From Hyphomicrobiales bacterium (GTDB taxonomy: Bacteria; Pseudomonadota; Alphaproteobacteria; Rhizobiales; Beijerinckiaceae), in contig JAQGJH010000107.1 in assembly GCA_028290705.1 (NCBI GenBank), forward strand, positions 1-61,870: a DNA stretch of 61,870 nucleotides, read 5' to 3'. The first letter of the stretch is position 1. Every line of letters starts with the position of its first letter. The notes under the pieces are model-generated. The model saw only the letters and a list, made by a program, of their open reading frames with translations. It ran no database searches and had not been told where the DNA came from. Shown piece after piece: positions 8,287-16,394 of the stretch. The position numbers and the translations under genes were made by a program.

Positions 8287-8995
8287 GCAGGCAGCCGTAG
8301 CCGCTGCGCGGCTCGTTGACGTGGAGGCGGCGCTGGAACTCCCAGACGCGCGCCGTCACGGGGTGGACGACCGGCACGCCGAGATCGCGCTCGAGCATGT
8401 CGACGATGTGCAGCGTGCGCCAGCCGGAACCCAGCATGTAGATGGCATCCGCGCCCTTGTGCTTGAGGAAGCTCTTCTTGATGTGCGCATAGACCTGTTC
8501 GCCCGAGAGTTCCTGCACCTTGTTGAACGGCACGTCGACGCCGTCCATGCAGCGCACCTCGAAGCCAGCGTCGCGGAAGTAACGCGCGAAGGTCTCGTTG
8601 ATCTCGCCCTGGAAGTAGGTCGCGCCCACGATGGACTTCGCGCCCAGGGCGCGCAGCGCCGCGATGTGGTTCTGGCCGGCGGTGAAAATCGGAGTCTTGT
8701 ATTTTTCCTCCCAGCCTCGCACCAGGCGGGTTTCCTCCTCGCGGCCCAGCACCATGAAGGGCGGCGCGCCATTGGGATGGATGGCGTCGCAGTCCTGCTC
8801 GGCGCAGAGGGCGACCTGCTGTTCATAAGCCGCCATCATGGTCTTGAACTCGTCGGTGGTGCCGCGGCGAATGTTCGTGAAGAGCGGGATGACGCCGATG
8901 CCTTCGGGCAGCAGGCGGATGAACTCCTCGGTCGCACCAGGCCTCAGCGTCGGATGAATGATGCCCGCGATGCCGCGCCAAGCCGAAAAAGCCAT
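8261..8995 (-). CDS. Aspartate/glutamate racemase - arylmalonate decarboxylase superfamily protein
   Basis: The 244-residue protein has the two-domain racemase fold layout found in maleate isomerases and arylmalonate decarboxylases. It starts MAFSAWRGIAGIIHPTL after a strong AGGGAGGATCC site; codons further upstream are not needed. The two places where catalytic cysteines normally sit read HPNGAPPFMV and YMLGSGWRT, without cysteine, so classical two-cysteine racemisation or isomerisation is unlikely. Conserved segments such as YFQGEINETFARYFRDAGF suggest an intact protein, not a decayed one. It probably belongs to a cysteine-free subfamily of unknown reaction. It overlaps the convergent hydrolase gene by 26 bases. 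Confidence 0.7.
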   Translation of the reverse strand: MAFSAWRGIAGIIHPTLRPGATEEFIRLLPEGIGVIPLFTNIRRGTTDEFKTMMAAYEQQVALCAEQDCDAIHPNGAPPFMVLGREEETRLVRGWEEKYKTPIFTAGQNHIAALRALGAKSIVGATYFQGEINETFARYFRDAGFEVRCMDGVDVPFNKVQELSGEQVYAHIKKSFLKHKGADAIYMLGSGWRTLHIVDMLERDLGVPVVHPVTARVWEFQRRLHVNEPRSGYGCLLSALPPMV

Positions 8996-9100
8996 TGGAT
9001 CCTCCCTCGTGTGCGGCCACTCGCGTCTTGATGACGCCTGTTCGTGGCCCCCGCCATTGTCGCGCAAGCGCGCGCCGGTTGGAAGGGGAGTGCGCGCCCG

Positions 9101-10627
9101 TCAGGCGGAGCGCTGGCGCGGCTCGGCCGTATGCTCGCGCAGGCCATTGCCGTGTTCGTCGACCTCGCGCAGCAGCACTGGATAGCCCCAGAGATCGGCG
9201 AGATACCCCAAAACCTCGCCGGCATCGCGGCCGGCCAGCAGCCTGCCGTCGCGCACGGAATGCTGCAGGATGAGCCGACGGTCGCCTTCGAGATCGACCG
9301 ACACGACCTCGATCTGCGGATCCGTGTGGCCGAGATCGTATTCGCGCGCGAAAGCGCGGCGCAGGCGTCGATACCCACGTTCGTCGTGAATGGCCTCGAC
9401 GCGCAGCGTCGGCTCCTTGGGGTCGTCGACGAGCTGGAACATGCGCCAGTCGCGCATGACGCGCGGCGAGAGGAATTGCGAGATGAAGCTCTCGTCGCGA
9501 TAATTGGCCCAGATATCCTTCAGGGCATTGACCGGATCGTTGCAGCCGGCGAGTTGCGGGAACCAGTCGCGATCCTCTTCGGTGGGCTTGACGCAGATGC
9601 GCTCCAGATCCGTCATCATGGCGAAGCCGAGCGCATAGGGATTGATCGCGCCGAAGCGGCGATCGTCAAAGCCCGGCTGGAAGACGACATTGGTGTGCGA
9701 GCCCAGGAATTCGAGGAAGGCTCCGTCGGTGATGTTCCCGCACTCGTGCAGCCGGTTCATGATCTTGTAATGGACATAGGTGGCCGTGCCTTCGTTCATC
9801 ACCTTGGTCTGCCGCTGCGGATGGAAATATTGCGCCAGCAGACGGACGATGCGCAGCAGCTCGCGTTGCCAAGGCGCCAGGCGCGGCGCGGTCTTCTCCA
9901 GGAAGTAGAGAATGTTCTCCTGCGGCAGTTCGAGCAGGTCGGCGAGACGCTCCTCCGGGCTGCGCATCACCGTCTTGGGCATGCCGGCCGGGAGGGTCTG
10001 CCAGAGCTCGTTGTAGATTTTCTCGTCATGGGCGCGGCGTTCGGCGGCGCGCGCCTGCTCTGTTCGGAAATCGGTCTTGCGGCGGCGCGGCGAGCGATGC
10101 ACGCCATGCGACATGAGCGCATGAGCCGCGTCCAGCAGGCTCTCGACCGCGCGTTCTCCGTAGGTCTCCTCGCAGTGCGCGATATAGGTCTTGGCGAATT
10201 GCAGATAATCCAGAATGCCGGTGGCGTCCGTCCATTCCTTGAACAACGTGTTGTTGCGGAAGAAGTGGTTGTGCCCGAAGGCTGCATGCGCAATGACGAG
10301 CGTCTGCATCAACGCCGTATTGCCTTCCATCACGTAGGAAATGCAGGGACTGGAATTGATCACGATCTCATAGGCGAGGTCCTGAAAGCCCTTGCGATAA
10401 TGACCTTCGTGCTGGACGAAACGCTTGCCGAAGGACCAGTGGCTGTAGTTGATCGGCATGCCGGAGGCGGCATAGCCGTCGAGCATCTGCTCGGCCGTGA
10501 TGATCTCGATCTGGTTGGGGTAGACTTCGAGCTTCATCTCGCCGAGGGCGATTTCCTCGACGCGATCGTGGATGCGCTGGATCGTGTCGAAGCTCCAGTC
10601 GGCTCCTTCGAACAGAAGCGCGCTCAT
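9101..10627 (-). CDS. SpoVR family protein (YcgB-like)
   Basis: The 508-residue protein matches the SpoVR/YcgB family in length and motifs. Examples are INYSHWSFGKRF, YEIVINSSPCISY, AHAAFGHNHFFRNN and NEGTATYVHYKIMNRLHE near the middle. Histidine-rich segments such as HAAFGHNHF suggest metal binding, but the biochemical role is unknown. In Bacillus the homologue affects spore cortex formation; in non-sporulating proteobacteria it is a stress or stationary-phase protein linked to PrkA. The ATG lies inside the stop of the upstream DUF444 gene (ATGA overlap), indicating translational coupling. It is the last gene of the prkA-yeaH-spoVR operon. Confidence 0.93.
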   Translation of the reverse strand: MSALLFEGADWSFDTIQRIHDRVEEIALGEMKLEVYPNQIEIITAEQMLDGYAASGMPINYSHWSFGKRFVQHEGHYRKGFQDLAYEIVINSSPCISYVMEGNTALMQTLVIAHAAFGHNHFFRNNTLFKEWTDATGILDYLQFAKTYIAHCEETYGERAVESLLDAAHALMSHGVHRSPRRRKTDFRTEQARAAERRAHDEKIYNELWQTLPAGMPKTVMRSPEERLADLLELPQENILYFLEKTAPRLAPWQRELLRIVRLLAQYFHPQRQTKVMNEGTATYVHYKIMNRLHECGNITDGAFLEFLGSHTNVVFQPGFDDRRFGAINPYALGFAMMTDLERICVKPTEEDRDWFPQLAGCNDPVNALKDIWANYRDESFISQFLSPRVMRDWRMFQLVDDPKEPTLRVEAIHDERGYRRLRRAFAREYDLGHTDPQIEVVSVDLEGDRRLILQHSVRDGRLLAGRDAGEVLGYLADLWGYPVLLREVDEHGNGLREHTAEPRQRSA

Positions 10628-11910
10628 GACGAGGCCTCCGCGTCGGCCCGACGTTTGAACAGCTCGCGAAACACCGGATAGATCTCCTGGCGGCTGGTGA
10701 CGCGGCGCATGGTGGGCCCGGGGTCCAGATGCGCGTAGGTCTTCCACAAAGTGGACATGGGCGAGTCGCTGTGGGGTTCGTCGACCTCGAGATAGGCGAA
10801 GTACTGGCTGAGCGGCAGAAGTCCTTCGCGCATGAGCGCCAGCGACTTCTCGCTGTCGCCGCTCTCGTTGTCGCCGTCCGACGCCTGAGCGATGTAGATG
10901 TTCCAATCGGCTACGGGATAGCGCTCCTCGATGATGCGGAGCGTCTCCTTCAAGGCCGACGACACGCGCGTGCCGCCGGTCTCGCGGCTCTCGAAAAAGG
11001 TTTTCTCGTCGACCTCGCGGGCCTCGTCGGTGTGGCGGATGAAGACGATCTCGACCTGCTTGTAGCGGCGTTCGAGGAAGACGTAGAGCAGCATGAAGAA
11101 GCGCTTGGCGATGTCCTTCATGTGCTCGGTCATGGAGCCCGACACGTCCATGACGCAGAACATCACCGCCTGGGCGATCGGCCGGGGGGACGGCTCGAAG
11201 CGGCGATAGCGGATGTCGATCGGGTCGATGTAGGGAATCGAGCGGGTGCGCAATTCGAGCGCTTCGAGTTCCGCCCGCAAGGCTTCGCTCTGCTCTTCGT
11301 CGTCGCCGAGTTCGGCATCGGTCGCGGCCTGCCGGGCGCGCTCGATCTCTTCGGGCTTTGGACGCTTCAAGGCCATGCGCCGCGACAGCGCATTGCGCAT
11401 CGTGCGGGTGAGCGCGAGATTGGCGGGGGAACCGCCGCGCTGGTAGCCGGCGCGACGCAGGCCCGTGGAATCGGTGAGCGACAGCTTGCGGCGTTCGAGA
11501 TCTGGCAGTTCGAGATCTTCGAGGAACAGGTTGAGGAACTCCTCGGCCGACAGCGCGACTTTGAACTCGTCCTCGCCGCCGCCGCCTCCGCCCGCGTTGG
11601 AGCCCGACCCCTTGCCCCGGCCGGACCCCGAGCCGCTTTGCCGCGCAATACGGTCGCCCTCCAGAAACTCCTTGTTTCCAGGGAGAACCCGCGAATGAGC
11701 GCCGTCACCTCCCGTGTGGAAGGACGGTTCCTCGATGCCCCGCGCCGGGATGATGACGACCCCGGCGTCGCCGATCTCGCGGATGGGTCGCGACGACGAA
11801 AGATTACGAACGGCTTCGCGCAGGATCTTTCCTGCCCGCCGGAGGAAGCGCTGCCGGTTCGGCAGGCTTTTTCCGGAGGGATTCAGGCGGCGGTCGATGA
11901 CATACATCAT
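10624..11910 (-). CDS. yeaH: YeaH/YhbH family protein (DUF444, von Willebrand A-like domain)
   Basis: The 428-residue protein is a DUF444 member. The N-terminus (YVIDRRLNPSGKSLPNRQRFLRR) is typical, followed by a glycine/serine linker around residues 90-110. A vWA-like domain carries the metal-site motif MDVSGSM near residue 230 and TDEAREVDE further on. The C-terminus has WNIYIAQASDGDN, also typical. The family is always found next to the PrkA kinase and SpoVR, and the E. coli yeaG-yeaH pair responds to nitrogen starvation and stationary phase. Here it lies 9 bases after prkA and overlaps spoVR by 4 bases. Two adjacent ATG codons could start it. Confidence 0.92.
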   Translation of the reverse strand: MMYVIDRRLNPSGKSLPNRQRFLRRAGKILREAVRNLSSSRPIREIGDAGVVIIPARGIEEPSFHTGGDGAHSRVLPGNKEFLEGDRIARQSGSGSGRGKGSGSNAGGGGGGEDEFKVALSAEEFLNLFLEDLELPDLERRKLSLTDSTGLRRAGYQRGGSPANLALTRTMRNALSRRMALKRPKPEEIERARQAATDAELGDDEEQSEALRAELEALELRTRSIPYIDPIDIRYRRFEPSPRPIAQAVMFCVMDVSGSMTEHMKDIAKRFFMLLYVFLERRYKQVEIVFIRHTDEAREVDEKTFFESRETGGTRVSSALKETLRIIEERYPVADWNIYIAQASDGDNESGDSEKSLALMREGLLPLSQYFAYLEVDEPHSDSPMSTLWKTYAHLDPGPTMRRVTSRQEIYPVFRELFKRRADAEASS

Positions 11911-11919
11911 GCATCTCCG

Positions 11920-13866
11920 TCACGCGGACTGCTTGACCCGCATGTACCATTCCACGAGGCGACGGACCTGACGCTCGGTGTAGCCGCGCGCCATCATGCG
12001 CGCGACGAAATCGCTGTGTTTCTTCTCGCTCTCGCCGTCCTTCTTCGATCCGAAGCTGATCACCGGCAGAAGATCCTCGACCTGGCTGAACATGCGCCGC
12101 TCGATGACTTCGCGGATCTTCTCATAGCTCGTCCAGGACGGGTTCTTGCCGCCGTGCGCCGCGCGCGACCGCAGCGAGAACTTGACCACCTCGTTGCGGA
12201 AGTCCTTCGGGTTGGCGATGCCGGCCGGCTTCTCGATCTTGGTCAGCTCCTGGTTGAGCAATTCGCGATCAAGCAATTGGCCCGTGTCGGGATCCTTGAA
12301 GTCGAGATCCTCGATCCAGGCGTCGGCATAGTCGACGTAGCGATCGAACAGGTTCTGGCCGTAGTCGTGGTAGGATTCGAGATAGGCCTTCTGGATCTCG
12401 TGGCCGATGAACTCCGCATAGCGGGGCGCGAGCTCGGCCTTGATGAATTCCAGATAGCGCTTCTCCGTGTCGGGCGGCAGTTGGTCGCGCCGGATCGCCT
12501 GTTCGAGAACGAACATGAGATGCACCGGATCGGCGCCGATCTCCACCGAGTCATGATTGAACGCGGCGGCCAGAACCTTGAAGGCGAAGCGCGTGGAAAT
12601 GCCATCCATGCCTTCGTCGGGCCCGGCCGCATCCTTGTACTCCTGCAGGCTTCGAGCACGCGGATCGGTCTCGCGAAGGCTCTCGCCATCGTAGACGCGA
12701 AGCTTGGAGAAAGCGCTCGAATTCTCGTGCACGCGCAGGCGCGACAGGACAGAAAAACGCGCCAGCATTTCGAGCGTGGCCGGCGCGCAGGGGGCGGCGG
12801 CGAGCTCCGAGCCGCGAATGAGCTTGTCGTAGATCCGCTGCTCTTCGGTGGCGCGCAGGCAGTACGGCACCTTGATGAGATAGATGCGATCCAGGAACGC
12901 TTCGTTGTTCTTGTTGCTACGGAAGCTCTGCCATTCCGACTCGTTCGAATGCGCCAGGATGATGCCCGAGAATGGAATGGCTCCGATGTTCTCGGTGCCG
13001 ATGTAATTGCCTTCCTGGGTCGCGGTCAGCAGCGGATGCAGCATCTTGATCGGCGCCTTGAACATCTCGACGAATTCGAGAATGCCCTGGTTGGCGCGGT
13101 TGAGGCCGCCCGAATAGGAATAGGCGTCGGGATCGTTCTGGGCGAGCGACTCGAGCTTGCGGATGTCGACCTTGCCGACCAGAGATGAAATGTCCTGGTT
13201 GTTTTCGTCGCCCGGCTCGGTCTTGGCGACGCCGATCTGACGAAGGCGCGAGGGCATCAGCTTGATGACCTTGAACTTCGAAATGTCGCCGCCGAATTCG
13301 TCCAGGCGCTTCAGGCACCAGGGCGACATCAGGCCGCTGAGGCGACGGCGCGGCACGTTGAACTGCTGCTCGAGCTCGGCGCCCATGGTGTCGGGATCGA
13401 ACAGCACGAGCGGCGATTCGAACACGGGACTGATCTCGTTGCCGGCCTTCAGCACGTAGATCGGCTTGACCTCCATGAGCGCTTTCAGACGCTCGGCCAG
13501 CGACGATTTTCCGCCGCCGACCGGGCCGAGCAGATAGAGGATCTGCTTGCGCTCCTCGAGGCCCTGGGCGGCGTGACGGAAGAACGCGACGATGCGCTCG
13601 ACCGTCTCTTCCATGCCGTAGAATTCCGCAAAGGCCGGGTAGGTGCGGATCGTCCGGTTCGAGAAGATGCGCCCCAGCCGGGCATCTTTGCTCGTATCGA
13701 CGACGACGGGTTCACCGATGGCGGCGAGTATCCGCTCCGGCGCGCTGGCGTAGGCCAGAGGCTCCGTACGGCAGAGTTCCAGATATTCCGGGACCGACAT
13801 CTCGGCTTCGCGGCGGTTCTGGAAGTTTTCCGAGTAACGGGTCAGGAGATCGTGCGCAAAGGTCAT
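11920..13866 (-). CDS. prkA: PrkA serine protein kinase / AAA+ protein (YeaG)
   Basis: The 648-residue protein has the usual PrkA size and arrangement. An AAA+ domain has the P-loop GPVGGGKSS at about residues 114-122, and a C-terminal kinase-like domain follows. The motif ILAHSNESEWQSFRSNKNNEAFLDRIYLIKVPY is highly typical of PrkA. The ATG at 13866 has GAGG six bases upstream; an ATG two codons earlier would place the ribosome site inside the gene. In enteric bacteria this kinase is induced at stationary phase and under nitrogen starvation. It heads the operon with yeaH and spoVR. The 216-base region before it contains a GATGCAC inverted repeat and a TTGACA hexamer. Confidence 0.95.
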   Translation of the reverse strand: MTFAHDLLTRYSENFQNRREAEMSVPEYLELCRTEPLAYASAPERILAAIGEPVVVDTSKDARLGRIFSNRTIRTYPAFAEFYGMEETVERIVAFFRHAAQGLEERKQILYLLGPVGGGKSSLAERLKALMEVKPIYVLKAGNEISPVFESPLVLFDPDTMGAELEQQFNVPRRRLSGLMSPWCLKRLDEFGGDISKFKVIKLMPSRLRQIGVAKTEPGDENNQDISSLVGKVDIRKLESLAQNDPDAYSYSGGLNRANQGILEFVEMFKAPIKMLHPLLTATQEGNYIGTENIGAIPFSGIILAHSNESEWQSFRSNKNNEAFLDRIYLIKVPYCLRATEEQRIYDKLIRGSELAAAPCAPATLEMLARFSVLSRLRVHENSSAFSKLRVYDGESLRETDPRARSLQEYKDAAGPDEGMDGISTRFAFKVLAAAFNHDSVEIGADPVHLMFVLEQAIRRDQLPPDTEKRYLEFIKAELAPRYAEFIGHEIQKAYLESYHDYGQNLFDRYVDYADAWIEDLDFKDPDTGQLLDRELLNQELTKIEKPAGIANPKDFRNEVVKFSLRSRAAHGGKNPSWTSYEKIREVIERRMFSQVEDLLPVISFGSKKDGESEKKHSDFVARMMARGYTERQVRRLVEWYMRVKQSA

Positions 13867-13970
13867 TTCCATCCTCGATCCGAACGGTGACTGCAATACG
13901 ACTCAATCAATCAAGGCTTGCGGGTACGGCCTCGCTTGTCAACGCGACCTCTTCGTCAGGGTTTCACCCC

Positions 13971-13988
13971 GATGCACTCCGGTGCATC
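13971..13988. repeat. Inverted repeat in the prkA control region
   Basis: A perfect 7-base inverted repeat, GATGCAC and GTGCATC with TCCG between, lies 105 bases upstream of the prkA start. A TTGACA hexamer lies between it and the gene on the minus strand, but no convincing -10 element follows it. The repeat could be an operator for the stress operon. Confidence 0.3.
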
Positions 13989-14082
13989 ACCGCAGTATCA
14001 ATGTTTTGGCGGCCTTATGGTGGCGCACTTCCATCACAAGTTCGAATGAAACTTCGTTCATGAGCGCCGCTTCACGCGGTTT

Positions 14083-15024
14083 TCACACGCGCGAAGCCCG
14101 GATACGCTGCGAAATGAAGCGAAACGGCCGTCCGTCGATGAAAGCCAGCCCGAGCCCGATGAGCGCCATGCCGACAAAATGACGCGGCTCCAGGCGCTCG
14201 CCCAGCACCATTGCGCCCATTGTCACGGCACTGACGGGAATCAAAAACGTGACGAGTAGCAGATTTGTCGCACCCGCTGCCGCGAGGATCCGGAAGTAGA
14301 CGACATAAGCCAGCGCGGTGGACAGAGCCGCGAGCCCGAACAAAGCGCCCCAGACCGGCAGGCTTGGCGGCGGCAGGGTCCAGGGCTGATCGAAGACGAG
14401 GGCAATCGGCACCAGGATCAGACCCGAGGCCGTCACCTGCCCGGTCGCGGTCAGCAGCGGCGTGACGCCCATGCGCGCAAAGCGCCGCCCGTAGACTCCC
14501 GCACAGGCATAGGAGACACCCGCGAGAACGATGGCGAGCTGCGCGAAGACGTCGGTGCCCAAGCCCGCCAGCAGCATCTGCGGGCCGACCATGGTGGCGA
14601 CGCCAAAGAACCCGACGAGGACGCCCAGAAGGCGTCCGCCGGCCATCTTTTCGTCCGAGGTCGCGAGATGGGCCACCACGATCGTGGACAGCGGCGTCGT
14701 GGCGTTGAGGATGGAGGCAAGGCCGCTCGGGATGTGGCTTTGACCCCAGAAGATCAACGCGAAGGGAATGACATTGTTGATGACGCCCATGACCGCGAAA
14801 GCGAGCCAGATGTGGCTCCCGGATGGCAATCGGAGGCCGACGAGCGGCAGTGCGGCGTTGAGAATGAGTGCGGCCCCGGCGGCGCGTACGGCCGCGACCG
14901 TCAGGGGCGGCACTTCCTGCACGGCGACGCCGGCGAAGAAGAAAGACCCTCCCCAGAGGATCGACAGGCCGATCAGCATCGCCCATTGGGCCGGCGACAT
15001 CACCCGCCTGCAACTCTCTGCCAT
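14083..15024 (-). CDS. EamA/DMT superfamily membrane transporter
   Basis: The 313-residue protein has ten hydrophobic segments and the two-fold EamA repeat of drug/metabolite transporters. The N-terminal LSILWGGSFFFAGVAV and the second-half ALSTALAYVVYFRILAAAGAT are typical of exporters in the RhaT/YdcZ-like DMT group. The start MAESCRRVMSP is chosen because GGAAGGG lies just upstream; the ATG eight codons later is possible. The substrate cannot be predicted. A terminator-like hairpin and a second hairpin lie 77-136 bases upstream on the same strand, so expression might be attenuated or the gene might have its own downstream promoter. Confidence 0.88.
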   Translation of the reverse strand: MAESCRRVMSPAQWAMLIGLSILWGGSFFFAGVAVQEVPPLTVAAVRAAGAALILNAALPLVGLRLPSGSHIWLAFAVMGVINNVIPFALIFWGQSHIPSGLASILNATTPLSTIVVAHLATSDEKMAGGRLLGVLVGFFGVATMVGPQMLLAGLGTDVFAQLAIVLAGVSYACAGVYGRRFARMGVTPLLTATGQVTASGLILVPIALVFDQPWTLPPPSLPVWGALFGLAALSTALAYVVYFRILAAAGATNLLLVTFLIPVSAVTMGAMVLGERLEPRHFVGMALIGLGLAFIDGRPFRFISQRIRASRV

Positions 15025-15374
15025 TCCCGCCCTTCCGACGCGCCGGCGAATCCGGCCGGCGGCGCAGCTTCCCACGAAGGCGTCGGCAGAGGAACGCCTG
15101 AAAAGGCCCGCTTCCCGAACGGGAAGCGGGCTAGTCAGGGAGGAAACGCCCAAGAGGGCGCACCGCACGCGGAACGGCTTCCGAAGAACGTCCGCGCGAG
15201 CGGCCCTTGCCAGCAAGGATCGCGCCAGAGAGATCGCGCGGGGCAGATCAAGGCCAAGCTCACGCTAAGTAACTTTGCATTAAGTATTTGCCGAGCGTCC
15301 GAAACTGGACATTAATGAGCTCCAGCCAGACGCCCGGCTTCCTGATGGCGTCTCGACGATCACAGGGGGGTGCC
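15025..15374. other. 350-base gene-free stretch with minus-strand hairpins
   Basis: No convincing coding frame is present. On the minus strand two hairpins occur in tandem: CGCCC-TCTT-GGGCG followed by TTT (15147-15160), then a perfect 11-base stem followed by CTTTT (15101-15131). The right part, 15260-15300, is more AT-rich than its surroundings and may hold the promoter for the secreted protein at 15375. A short untranslated RNA ending at 15101 on the minus strand is possible. Confidence 0.4.
15101..15131 (-). terminator. Intrinsic terminator-like hairpin, minus strand
   Basis: The stem is 11 perfect base pairs (arms 15106-15116 and 15121-15131) with a GTTC loop on the minus strand, followed by CTTTT. 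The plus-strand side has no T-run, so it is directional. No gene ends just before it on the minus strand; it lies upstream of the EamA gene. Confidence 0.55.
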
Positions 15375-15791
15375 ATGCGTTCCATCAAGCTTGCCATCGC
15401 GGCCGCGGGTTTTCTCGGCCTGTCTTTCCTGCCGGGCCAGGTCTCCGCCGCGCCTCTGGCACTCAGCGGCTCGGCCGTCGAGCGCAGCGCCGACCTTGTG
15501 CAGGATGTTCAATATCGCGGCGGCCGCGGTGCGGTTCGGGGCGGCGTCGTACGGGGCGGCCCGCGCTACGCCTACCGGGGCGGATATCGGGGTGGCTACC
15601 GCGGGTATCGTGGCGGTTACCGTGGCGGCAACGGCGGCGCGGTCGCGGCCGGCATCGTGGGCCTCGGCCTGCTGGGCGCCATCGCGGCGGCGGAAGCCAA
15701 TCGCCAGCCGAACTGCTGGGTCGAGCGTCGCTCGATGTATAATCGCTACGGCAATTACACGGGCACGCGACGCGTTCGCGTCTGCAACTGA
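15375..15791 (+). CDS. Small secreted glycine/tyrosine/arginine-rich protein
   Basis: The 138-residue protein begins with a clear signal peptide (MRSIKLAIAAAGFLGLSFLPG, likely cut after VSAA). The mature part has a low-complexity block around residues 50-90 built of GGYRG and GGR repeats. A hydrophobic glycine/alanine segment (AVAAGIVGLGLLGAIAAA) follows, and the C-terminus has two cysteines (PNCWVERRS and VRVCN). Similar proteins of unknown function are common in Rhizobiales and are thought to sit in the periplasm or envelope. CAGGGGGG upstream of the ATG is the ribosome site. A strong terminator follows 24 bases after the stop. No enzymatic role can be inferred. Confidence 0.8.
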   Translation: MRSIKLAIAAAGFLGLSFLPGQVSAAPLALSGSAVERSADLVQDVQYRGGRGAVRGGVVRGGPRYAYRGGYRGGYRGYRGGYRGGNGGAVAAGIVGLGLLGAIAAAEANRQPNCWVERRSMYNRYGNYTGTRRVRVCN

Positions 15792-15815
15792 TCCGATGCC
15801 TTCAGACGAGAAAAA

Positions 15816-15836
15816 GGCGCCCGATGGGCGCCTCTT
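15816..15836 (+). terminator. Intrinsic terminator
   Basis: A 7-base stem (GGCGCCC / GGGCGCC) with a GAT loop is followed by TCTTTCATTT and preceded by AAAA. It lies just after the glycine-rich secreted protein and could act in both directions for the convergent small gene at 15892. Confidence 0.75.
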
Positions 15837-15891
15837 TCATTTAAGGGGATCCCTCAAGGGCTGCCGATGCGGAAGCCCCCTTACGGATCGG

Positions 15892-16152
15892 TCAGCGATT
15901 GCTGTAGCAGCGCGGATCCTGGCGATAGGACGGGTCCGAGCAGGCATCGCTGCCGACGCCGACGCCGCTCGAGGTCCCCGGACCCCGCTGGTAGGATGAG
16001 CCACGGCGATACTGGCCATATTCGGAGGGGTCGCGATCCACGTAGGTTTCGACGTAGCCGCGCTGCTGCGCATGGGCCGGAGCGACCATGGCGGCGGTCG
16101 CAGGCAGGAAAGCCGCGGCCGCGGCCAGGGCGAGAATGGTCTTGGACATCAT
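15892..16152 (-). CDS. Small exported protein of unknown function
   Basis: The 86-residue product has a signal peptide (LALAAAAAFLPATAAMVAPAHA, likely cleavage after AHA). The short polar mature part is rich in Y, R, G and S, with cysteines in SDACSDPSYRQDPRCYSNR. The family is not one I recognise; such peptides with SYRQDPRCY-like ends occur in Rhizobiales. AAGGAG lies eight bases upstream of the first of two adjacent ATG codons, so the first is chosen. It is transcribed divergently from ilvD and convergently with the glycine-rich protein. Confidence 0.7.
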   Translation of the reverse strand: MMSKTILALAAAAAFLPATAAMVAPAHAQQRGYVETYVDRDPSEYGQYRRGSSYQRGPGTSSGVGVGSDACSDPSYRQDPRCYSNR

Positions 16153-16394
16153 GAGATCGTCTCCTTAGGTTCGGCTCGGCAACGGGCCAGAACGCTGCAA
16201 GTTCGAAGCGGCGGAACAAGGAATCGTGAGCCGTCCGGCTGATCCAGAATTCCGGAGCCCGGTTTCAGGGCTTTTTTGACGCCTCGGGCGGCCTCCGCTA
16301 TTGAGCCTTGGTGACGCGCTCGCGCGCCATTGCTCCCACGGTCCAGCCTCGATCCCGCGCATCCGCGCCGTCGATCTCAATCCGGTGATTGCTC

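Noticed and set aside
15540-15640. Short tandem repeats that could suggest a CRISPR-like or repeat array
   Set aside because: They are degenerate GGYRG codons inside the coding frame of a secreted protein, without spacers.
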